Of a stretch of 64,000 nucleotides of DNA, positions 55,801 to 64,000 are shown in pieces. Location: contig JARFJB010001963.1 of the NCBI GenBank assembly GCA_036346205.1, positions 1,567,501 through 1,631,500 on the forward strand, given 5' to 3'. A program made the translations under genes and the position numbers. This DNA comes from Vesta saturnalis. Lineage: Eukaryota > Arthropoda > Insecta > Coleoptera > Lampyridae. The notes beneath the pieces were generated by a model. The model was not told where the DNA came from, ran no database searches, and saw only the letters and a list, made by a program, of their open reading frames with translations. Each line of letters begins with the position of its first letter. The first letter of the stretch is position 1.

Positions 55801-55945
55801 GTTTATTATGCTATTTGAAACGCTCAAGTAACGCAAATCACAGCTATCACTTACGTTTTTACTATCTTGTTGAAACCAGAAAATTATCCTAAAATTTCTA
55901 TACAGTAAAAGATTTTTTAATAATACTTAACTTAATTCAATGCAT
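52860..55945. other. Unexplained AT-rich stretch
   Basis: No element end, repeat array or recognised domain. The longest frames (54120-54410 and 54766-55092, plus) have no recognisable features. A splice-acceptor-like TTATTCCAG at about 54134-54142 precedes the first. No host gene can be supported here. Confidence 0.45.
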
Positions 55946-55950
55946 CGAGG

Positions 55951-57425
55951 GTGATTCAGGAGGAAATGAAAATATTTTAAGCACATGTCCAACAGACCAA
56001 AATAAGCAAAATAAGGTCTTGTGTTCTAGTTCGATTTTTATTTGTTTCAGAGATTCTTTGATTAATTGTAATTTAAAGAAAGAAAACAAATAACATTAAT
56101 TCATAACAAATTTTCGAAAACATCACCTCCCACTTCGATATACGTATTTGCGTGTTTGTTAATTGATCTAGTAGTGAGTTTTAGCGAACTATGATTCGCT
56201 CTAACGCACGCTGCAGCATTAATAATGCGATCTAGTAACGCATCCCTTGTGTCTACTTTCGTAGCATAAACCAAGGACTTCAACCATCCTCAAAGACAAA
56301 AATTTAGAGGAGTGAGATCCGGTAATCTCGTGGATGCGGTCACCTCTGCAAATCTAGCGATCGCCAAAATGGGTATTCAGAAATTTTTTGACATTATTTG
56401 AAAAATTAGGAGGCGCTCCATCATGTTGGAAGATAATACGTGGTCGAATATTCAAAGGATAATATTTCCTCTAAATGATCTTCTAAAAAATGTAAATAAC
56501 CAACCCCAGTAAGGCGCCTACCAAATACGAAAGGACCGAACAACTGATCGTTTAGAATGCCGCATCATACGTTAATACTAAGCCGACGTTGAAAATTGCG
56601 TTTTTGTGTAGCATTGGGATTTTCCACCGACCATCGATGATTATTGTGGCAATTGCTAATTACATTTCGAGTAAACTGAACTTTGTCCGTAAGTAAAATG
56701 CGTTTCAGCAATTCTCTGTTTTCACGAATCAATTGACGAAATTGTCATCTTAAAGAAACTCGCCTTTTGGAGATTTTGTACTTATTGCACATGAAAAGCC
56801 TGCAAATCTTGTTGTTTTAGTTTTCTCCAAACCATTGTTTGTGGAATTTAAAATTGGAATGCGATACGCCTTGTACTTGTCTCTGGATTATTGTCTACAA
56901 CCTCCAGAATATCTTCTTCAAGTCGCAAACTGAGCCCGTGCTGTCTTTCAGAAACAATACTTGCACTTGGAGACATGTCAGTTTCGCCAGCACGTCTAAA
57001 ACTAGTTTGAAACGCTTGCCTGTTACGAACTCTTCGATGTGGAAAAAGGCCGTTGACACTCCTCTACCGCACGAACCATTGCAGAAACTATAAACAAACA
57101 TCATATCTGCATATTCTGTAAACTACATTCATGAGGCAGTTTGACAATCTTATAAAATTAGCACAACTACCAGTTTTAAGACACTTGCCTACCATGTGTC
57201 TCAACTTCTCATTTGGGACAAGGTTATCAAAGTTAACTTGATTAACTTTTTATTTGTTTTCTTTTTTAGTTTTTTGTAATAAATATTTCTTCAGTTTTTA
57301 AATTACAATTAATCAAAGTATCTCTGAAACAAACAAAAATCGGACTAGAACATATAAGCTTATTTTGCCTAGTTTGGCCTCCTGGGCATGTCCTTAAAAT
57401 ATTTACATTTCCTCCTAAATCATCC
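55951..57425. mobile_element. Mariner-type transposon of a second family
   Basis: The ends are inverted repeats of about 150-170 bases: GATTCAGGAGGAAATGAAAA on the left, and on the right TTTACATTTCCTCCTAAATC, with further shared AAAATATTTTAAG and GATTAATTGTAATTTAAA. These differ from the CAGGGTG group. The 1.47 kb element encodes one broken transposase on the minus strand. Confidence 0.8.
56101..57080 (-). pseudogene. Mariner-type transposase relic
   Basis: Minus-strand frames give an N-terminal segment FPHRRVRNRQAFQTSFRRAG typical of the helix-turn-helix class. Then follow the second catalytic motif IIFQHDGAPPNFSNNVKKFL and the C-terminal end INKHANTYIEVGGDVFENLL. The first and third catalytic motifs are too worn to place with certainty. 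Many stops are present. Confidence 0.7.
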
Positions 57426-57589
57426 GATACATGAACTAGATATGCACTTTTACATAATCAACCTCACATGATAAGAACAGATTAGAGAAATCTTGACTTG
57501 ACCATTTTATAAAGTGGTAGAATGTGAACTGTAATGGATTATCTAATTAAGACGACAATTAACCATTTTTAGGTAACAGCAGAGTAATT

Positions 57590-57965
57590 ATAAAGCTTTA
57601 TAACCAAGTATATAATTTCCACTGCTGAGGATTCCATTAAATCTTTACCTTTGGATGCTACAAGTAAAGTTAGGTATGATTCTGTTGAAGAATTATGTAA
57701 AGAAAAACTTTGTGCATTACGAAATATTACAAAATTGGAACCACAAAGGTGCCGAGAATTGCCAAAAGACCTTACAAGCAAGTTTTTGTTAAAGCTTAGT
57801 AAAAGATCCTTTATTTCTGAAACCACAAAAGAGAAATTAACTAATCCCGAGCCCTTTCAATAAACTTACATTGTTTACCAAAAATTCATAAACCTAATGT
57901 TCCTTTAAGGCATAGTTCCAGTACAATTGGTTTTACTATATGTGTCAGTGCAAAACATCTAACAT
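57590..57965 (+). pseudogene. Penelope-like element, N-terminal RT part
   Basis: The frame 57651-57863 (SVEELCKEKLCALRNI, FLLKLSKRSFISETTKEKL) followed in another frame by CLPKIHKPNVPLRH matches the region before and at the first RT motif of Penelope-like elements, whose usual form is YGLPKIHKP-x-x-PLRPIV. The continuation beyond about 58000 is worn, and the rest of the RT lies after the RTE insertion, at 60480. Confidence 0.7.
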
Positions 57966-58279
57966 TTAAACGGTATGTGCCGAAACAAAGGACACTGCAA
58001 TTAGGAAGCTTGTGAAATATAATTGCGTCAAGTGACGTAAGTAACAACAGTTGTCACTGTATCTCTACACATTCTTTATTCGAATAAGCATCAAAAGGAT
58101 TTGAAATGGCGCTTATAGCACAAGAAATTTTTTTATTATTGAATATTTATATCGATTATACGGGAATGGACGGTCAAATGAACCTAGTTTGCTAATGGCT
58201 GCAATCAATTTCGGGAACAGCATCAGAAGCCACCACCGACTTGTTGCAAAATGTATACGCACAGAAAGCGTTCTGACTG

Positions 58280-59990
58280 ACTAATGCCAGCTGAAGACTA
58301 ATTCGTGATGATTTTTATAAGTAGCTTATATAATTGGGACAATAGGCTTATTGGTCGATAATTTTCAAGGCCCGTGGGGTCTCCCTTTTTCTATACGTGG
58401 ATTGATATTGTGTTCTCCCACTCTGCTGGTATTGTTCCTTCAGTTAAGCGTTTGTTAAAAAGCTTTTTTCAGTTCGAATTTTGTTCTTTCGTCGCTTCCT
58501 TTAACTATTCCAGTATTATGTCGCCTTCTCCACCTGTTATTCCATTTTTCTTCTGCTTGAGTGCTAGTTCTATCTCTTCAGTTTCTATTTCCGGTATTTC
58601 CTCTGAGTTTATGTTGTTAATTGGGTTGCTTTCGGTCTCCGGTTTCTTGTGTTCTAGAAGGGCCTGGAGCTGTGGCTTTATATAGTTCGACTTATAATTG
58701 TTTTGTGACTTTTAATATTAGGTTTCTGTCGGTTATCAGATTTCCCTGTGTGTTTTTGATATTGTAAATGGTTTTTTGTCTCTGCATTGTTCCTTCTGAA
58801 GATTTTGAGTTCTTTATTGTTTTTAATTCTTCTACTTGTTGTGTATGGTACTGTAATATGTCGTTTTTAGCGGATTTTCGTGCTGTTTTGTTTACCTCTG
58901 CGTATTCTACGGAGTTCCTGTTGTCGCTCTTTATAAGATTTCTGCTTTTCTCTAGTAAGTCTTTCGTTTTCGTTGTGAGTTTATCGTGGTTTCTAATTCT
59001 GCTTTTTGCGACGTTTCCTGCGGTTTCTCTTACTATTTGTGCAATTATATTATTCATTTCGCTGAGATTTGCGTTATTATTTTCTAGTTGCTTTTAGAAA
59101 TCTTCCTTTAGTTGTTTCTTGTATTTATCTTTGTTTTATTTGAGTAGTAACCGATCTATGTGTGTTTTCTTATTGAATTTCTTCGCTCGTTCCCATTTAA
59201 CGTTTATCTTTTTACCATTCGATGGTCTCTCCCTGTAGAAAATGAGTTGAAGATGTTGAAATCTTGGATTATGTTCTTGAATGTTGTTAATATAAAATCA
59301 ATTTCATTTTTCACTTGTGCATTAGGGCTAATCCGCGTCCATCTTCTGATTTTCTTTTTCTTTAAGAACGAGTTCATTAGATTAAGTTACTCACTTTCCG
59401 CAAAGTTTATCAGTTAGTCTCCTCTGGCATTCCTTGTTCCGATCCCATATTTTCCCGATTCTTCAATGTTCTCTCTTACTTTTGCTCTTATTATTGTGTA
59501 TGATGTTATATTTTCTCTCAGACTTCTCGTTAGATCTTCATAAAATGTATCTACATCTTCCTCTCCATGTGTGTTGGTGAGTGCGTATATTGGAATGAAC
59601 TTTAATGTTGTTGTGTTATTTATTTTTAGCGTTATGTACTCGATCTCAAACATACTTTAGGGTTTCCTATTTATTAGGATACCAACGCCCCTCATATTTT
59701 ATTGTTCGAGACCTTTGTGGAATAGAACTTGATCTGTTTGTAGTGTTACGCAGTCTTCTCCCTTCTTCCTGGTTTCCGCTATTCCTGCGATATCCCATTT
59801 GATTTTATTGAGCTCGTATTCTAGTTCCGCTATTCTTTCATGAGTTGCGATTGCCCTTGTTGCGATATATATTGGCAGTCTGATCGTTTCCAGATATTCT
59901 TAGCACCCCCTGCTTGAGCACTTGTCTGGCCGCTGCCTTGGTCAGGGTCACTCGAGCCGCTGGATACTAGGGGCCGTTGCTTTTGGTGTA
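58280..59990 (-). pseudogene. RTE-type LINE relic (endonuclease plus start of RT)
   Basis: The minus strand begins with an apurinic-type endonuclease: IAGIAETRKKGED (near 59780), then IPIYALTNTHGEEDVDTFYE, YGIGTRNARGD and GRDHRMVKR. The GDFN motif is replaced by IIRAKV, so it is dead. A linker region follows (58692-59057, KTARKSAKNDILQYHTQQVE). Then comes the first RT motif, KKGDPTGLENYRPISLLSQL, near 58310-58380. The element stops at about 58280, well before the RT catalytic box. The endonuclease is of the RTE/BovB kind. It lies inside the Penelope-like element. Confidence 0.8.
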
Positions 59991-59999
59991 TTGTTATGT

Positions 60000-60240
60000 G
60001 AAAGGTTTTTGGCCTTTCATCCCACGACTGGCCAGGCGGGTTGGTAGGAGGTGTTAAGGATGTGTAAGGGATTTGTGGTATGAGTGGTTGGATGTGGGGT
60101 AGGGACGTAATTCTCTTCCGGAAAAGTGAAGTGAAAGAGAATCAGGCTCGCACGGGCAGAGGCGCATTCCCTAAGTATGTCTATCCTTGTCGGGAGCGCA
60201 AGGAGCACCTACCTGCTACCATGATACAGTCTTACAGCCT
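60000..60240 (-). other. GC-richer leader of the RTE LINE
   Basis: A GC-richer patch upstream of the endonuclease, with no frame of its own. It is probably the 5' untranslated part of the RTE element or the border of the insertion. Confidence 0.4.
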
Positions 60241-60479
60241 CATATAAATAAAACACTCCATTATGTTAAACATTCCGCTCATTTCATTTGAAAAAAATTG
60301 TAATTTTCAAGTGCTGACATCTTGGTCAGTTTTGGTGTTGTTCCACTATTTACAAATTTTCCTTTGACATAAGCGATTGAAGATATTGATTAAACTTTTC
60401 CGCAAGATCACTACTTTTCAGAACTGCTTTATAACTACTTATTTTGAATGTAATAATAATTATTATGGTGTAGCAATGT

Positions 60480-61350
60480 GAAGGCTTCTTAGCCCAGCTC
60501 CACAAAATGTACATAAAGAGCCTATAGTTTGGTATAGATGTGTCGAAGATACTTTTGTTATTGGAAATATGGGGAAGAAGCACTAAATGAATTTTAAGAT
60601 TTTGTAAATGGGATTCATCCAACCACTCAGTTTACTATGGAGAAGCTAATGGAAGGTTACCATTTTTAGACATATTAATGTCGAAGGCTAACCATTCTTC
60701 TCTTAGTGTATTGGTTTATCGACTAGTACCTTCAAAAACTTTCAAACCATCATGCACGTCAAAAAATTGGTGGGTTTAGATTTTTAGTAAATTGAGCTAA
60801 ACGAATTTTTCGAGGATGTACAATGTCGTCTGAAAAAATCATTGCAGAATAATGGTCACTCGCTTATGTTACTTATGTTATTAAACCGCTAGACGTATCA
60901 GTAAAAAAAACTACTGCTTAATCTTGCTACTGATTTTCCTTTCATTCGTTACGACTAAAACTAAAGCATGGTATCAGAACTGTATTTAACCTACAAGAAA
61001 AGTTCAAGGAAACTTCAGATCACCTAAACATGCTTCAAATACACTGTTAGCTTCCGATGAGTATTCTTGTTCTTGCTAGTGCAGAAAAGTATACATTGCA
61101 ACCACACAACGTAGCTTCGATACGTAAATCACATATGAAATGTTGCTGGTTGAATCAAACAGAAAGATTCCAAATAGCTGAACATGCCTTAAACAATTTA
61201 GGTTATAACGTTCAGTTTGATAATATGGAAATATTATCAAAGCAAACTCTTTATTACGTTAACAACGAGAAACTATTGAAATATTTAAACGTCAAAATAA
61301 CTTCCAATAGACAAAAAGAAAGTATCTCATTGCATAGATCTTGTAATTAA
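60480..61350 (+). pseudogene. Penelope-like element, RT C-terminal part and GIY-YIG nuclease
   Basis: WYRCVEDTFVIG (60530-60565) is the worn catalytic box (usually YVDDTF). LPFLDILMSKANHSSLSVLV is the diagnostic Penelope motif LPFLDVLV. From 61057 an open frame of 97 codons holds the later half of a GIY-YIG endonuclease: LNQTERFQIAEHALNNLGYN and VQFDNMEILSKQTLYYVNNE. The GIY-YIG signature itself is lost. Several stops lie between the parts. Together with 57590-57965 this is one element split by the RTE LINE. Confidence 0.8.
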
Positions 61351-62050
61351 AAACAGGAAGAATGTCACATCTTAATCTCAACTTTGATTATGACTGTTCT
61401 GTATCTACAGAATTTCGATTAAAAATTACGTTTAACGAGCTTGGTGTTGTCCAAGAGAACGTTGAGATCACACCGTTTCGCCACAAACTACGCATATAAA
61501 CCCACAAGGTTTGTGTGTTTTTTTAAAGAAAATTGTATTCTCCGACTGCTTTAAAACAAAATTCATGATTAGATGTAGATTTGAAATGCAGCAAATAAAA
61601 AAAATGATTACTAACAATACAAAATAAATTTTCGTATTTGCCCATGAAATCATTATTCTTACACCTTTTTCTTTCCAAACTAATTTTGCAACAGAGAATT
61701 ACAATAAAGTAAATTGGAAAATGGCATCAACAATATGTGAATATAAAGTTGCTTACGAAAATATTATCATCTCGCTTTTTCCCAATGAAACTACTTTATA
61801 CGCAGGGTGCTTACCATTTCACACAATAGGGTAAATTCTTGTTGTTCAACAATGATAGCACTTTCTTCATTTTTATTTTCGTAACGTAGTACAGGAATTA
61901 AGCCACCTTTTATTCTAGTTTTCACTTCAAAATGTTTCATTATAATTTAATTAATAATTTATTGGTAAGTATTCCAGCACCTCTTAAGCTAGTGTTAATC
62001 ATTATCTCCGCTAAGTACTGGTTCATAAATTATACTGCTTGTTCTAGTTA
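61351..62050. other. Unexplained stretch after Penelope-like element
   Basis: May be the 3' untranslated or terminal-repeat part of the Penelope-like element. No gene recognised. Confidence 0.4.
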
Positions 62051-62095
62051 TCCTTCTGATGCAGTCTATATTGTAGACGAAACGTTAAGAAACAT
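62050..62095 (+). ncRNA. Hammerhead-ribozyme-like motif (one-base insertion)
   Basis: CTGATG at 62056-62061, then CA, then a perfect 5-bp hairpin GTCTA-TATTG-TAGAC, then GAAACGTT. This is the order CUGAUGA, stem II, GAAA of a hammerhead, with an extra C before the last A of the CUGAUGA box. Penelope-like elements are known to carry hammerhead motifs in their terminal repeats, and this one lies about 700 bases after a Penelope GIY-YIG relic on the same strand. Confidence 0.4.
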
Positions 62096-62099
62096 TTAT

Positions 62100-63069
62100 T
62101 TTCTTAGTTACTGAGAACCTTAATTCTGGTAATCAGTTAATTTTCCTTTTCATAATTAATTAATAATGGTAGGCAATAATTTTCACGCGTTCACTGCAAG
62201 ATACAATTACATTATGGACCATTCTCATGTATTATAATCTACCTTTTCAGTTTTTTAAAAATAAATGATAACGTTTGGAACGTCTTCTGCAACTTTATGA
62301 TATAATAACTCAATTTAACTGCATTAAATAATGTTTTATTTTCAATTTAAATTTTACACAAGATTTATTTGATCAAATGTAAAAAAGAGAAGCTGAAGCT
62401 AAAACGAATTCGAATCCTTAGCTGTTTAACTTAAAATATCTCGAAAAATAATGACTTTATCGTTAAGAAGAAAGGGTATGGTATTTATGTAGAAAGTATT
62501 GGAGAATCGAAAAATTGTACTAAAACTACAATTCCGCCAGTGGCGTAGAATTTGGAACGGACCAAGCAGTCACTTGCCCCTGTAACAAACCCTTTGAGTT
62601 GTATTAAAACATATCACAATTTAGGCAACTTCGTACATTTTTGTGTCATGTAAATTGCATACCTTAGTTGCTGAAAACGTATACGTTTGGATATTTTAAA
62701 GTGGGGTAGTACGCGCATTTCGCCTTGCACATTGAGTTCATGCGCAGAAATGTATTTTTTGAAGTCGTTGTGGTTACGCTAATGAAAGCAAATAGCGTCC
62801 ATTTTTGTTCTCGAGTATTTTTATTAAAAAATGTTATGGTAAGAACTAAACCTATTTTTCTTTGTTTATTATGTTTATCCTTTTTAAGCACTTTTATTTT
62901 TACTGTTATTTTTACTTTTATTTTACTTTTATCACGTTACATTTTCATATTATGTAATTTCATTGTATTATTAGGTTTCAATTTAACGAGGATGACGCAA
63001 CACAAGTTGTTGCTATGAAGAAAATTATAAATAAATGGTACATTAACCCATTTAAATCAACCAAGTTTG
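62100..63069. other. Non-coding AT-rich stretch
   Basis: Short frames (62664-62891 minus, 62725-63018 plus) are hydrophobic or Lys-rich with no family features. No element end was seen. Confidence 0.5.
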
Positions 63070-63600
63070 GCTTTTGTAAAAGAATTTATTCATTTGGGAT
63101 CAACAAATATCAAAACTCTTATTATATTTCCATTTCAAGATTAATTTCACAACCAAAAATTGGAAGCGTGGCTTCGTCAGCACATCTTATCAGTAACAGT
63201 ACACCATTGACAACCAAAATTTTGAAGTAAAACAGGTATTTAATTTCTAATTATTAGTATAAGGTATTTTTAAGTTATTAACATTAGGATTAATATTATC
63301 TACTTTTATAACTTGACTGATTTTATAATAAACCTTGTTATTATTTTCAATTTTACATTTATTGAATTTACGGTTTACTTGTTTTCCATAAAATAAGTTG
63401 ACGTCCGAGGTATTTTAAGATTTATTTACAGGTTGAAGTTACATTTTTTTTTTGTAAAGCGAACATATCTAACCACACACACACATTTTCTAATTACAGC
63501 AAGTCAAAGTTTAAGAACATGGACCCGATTAATCACTGGTTGAGCTGAAGGCACAAAATCTTCTATTCATTATTAGTAGTTTAAGTAATATTAGGGAAAT
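63070..63600 (+). repeat. Dispersed repeat, copy 2
   Basis: Diverged copy of the sequence at 28740-29215, in the same orientation. The short frame 63015-63230 crosses its start and is not supported as a gene. Confidence 0.5.
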
Positions 63601-63639
63601 TATTATTAACAACAACCTGCTACACCCTATTAATTTTTT

Positions 63640-63891
63640 ATTACACCCCTGTCGTACGCCTCTGGTAGTAGCCAGAAACGTTTATTTAACATAATTTAGT
63701 AGGGTGTGTAGTACCTACACTTCCAGACAAGTATGACAATAAAACGTCTAATAGTTTTAAAGTTTTAAATTTTTAAATAAAACAACCTGTAACTCACATA
63801 AGAGACCCATTTTATCTAGGCGTTTTGATTAAATCTTTATATTTTGAGCGCAGGATTCCACAATTAAAATATTTCCAATTAGTAATGAAAC
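63640..63891. mobile_element. Right end of a DNA transposon or MITE (CAGGGTG type)
   Basis: Ends in GAAACACCCTG before TATATA, the right terminal motif of the mariner-related group. The internal stretch CGCCTCTGGTAGTAGCC and GTAGGGTGTGTAGTACC looks like terminal or sub-terminal element sequence. The left end was not found. It directly seeds the following TA tract. Confidence 0.45.
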
Positions 63892-63892
63892 A

Positions 63893-63894
63893 CC

Positions 63895-63948
<54 letters not shown>
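63893..63948. repeat. (TA)n microsatellite
   Basis: About 27 TA units starting at the TA target of the transposon end. Confidence 0.95.
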
Positions 63949-63952
<4 letters not shown>

Positions 63953-64000
63953 GCAATCAAATGGTAGCTGTCTAAATTCAAGCGGTAATTTTGTAAAGCA

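Noticed and set aside
58205..58240. Another hammerhead-like CTGATG...GAAA on the minus strand
   Set aside because: No stem II can form between the two boxes.
61468..62114. Small ORFs after the Penelope-like element
   Set aside because: Hydrophobic chance frames; one crosses the hammerhead-like motif.

Overview
The window looks like AT-rich intergenic or heterochromatic DNA from an arthropod nuclear genome, most likely an insect. Evidence: an insect-type spliceosomal intron, TATA boxes placed 31-32 bases before TCAGT initiators, and a mobile-element set typical of insects (Polinton/Maverick, errantivirus, piggyBac, several Tc1/mariner families, Penelope, RTE and Jockey-like LINEs, long TA and GT microsatellites). 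No ordinary host gene could be recognised with confidence. The order of the insect cannot be fixed from this sequence alone.

Layout. 1-3.4 kb: non-coding, with one perfect CTCF-type motif and a degenerate CACGTG-bearing repeat array. 3.5-9.5 kb: two copies of one tRNA-derived SINE, a fold-back element built from a mariner transposase gene (3.8-6.6 kb), a second broken mariner, and CA and TA microsatellites. 9.5-12.4 kb: nothing clear apart from a short errantivirus RT relic. 12.4-24.5 kb: a tandem-repeat array carrying nuclear-receptor-like and STAT-like motifs, followed by a Polinton-type element. The Polinton has a packaging ATPase, a DUF8207-type protein, a fibre-like protein, an RVE integrase with chromodomain, a protein-primed type B DNA polymerase and three or four unrecognised genes. 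No major capsid, penton or protease gene was found.

24.5-33.3 kb: a hAT-like/DUF4371 relic, mariner pieces, and a decayed errantivirus on the minus strand (pol then env, with a later insertion). 33.6-38.2 kb: a piggyBac element with a 2.1 kb mariner nested inside it. 38.3-40.7 kb: a small MITE and mostly unexplained DNA. 40.7-52.9 kb: a 5'-truncated LINE whose 3' tail plus (TA)n, a 0.5 kb unit and a GT-rich array is tandemly duplicated. A young 7.8 kb gag-protease LTR element sits inside a TA tract of the second copy. 53-55.9 kb: unexplained. 56-57.4 kb: a mariner relic. 57.6-61.4 kb: a Penelope-like element split by an RTE LINE. 62-64 kb: a hammerhead-like motif, a dispersed repeat and a DNA-transposon end.

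The most interesting parts are the Polinton control regions. One has five 14-bp imperfect palindromes at 20-21 bp spacing, partly duplicated just before a start codon. Another is the repeat array upstream of a canonical core promoter. Other notable points are the same-frame, 3-base-spaced gene pair at the end of the polymerase gene, the apparent absence of capsid genes, and the gag-protease LTR element with a standard -1 slippery heptamer. Many frame breaks in otherwise well-kept genes fall in short homopolymers, and the two young LTRs differ mostly by homopolymer length. Some frameshifts may therefore be assembly errors rather than decay.
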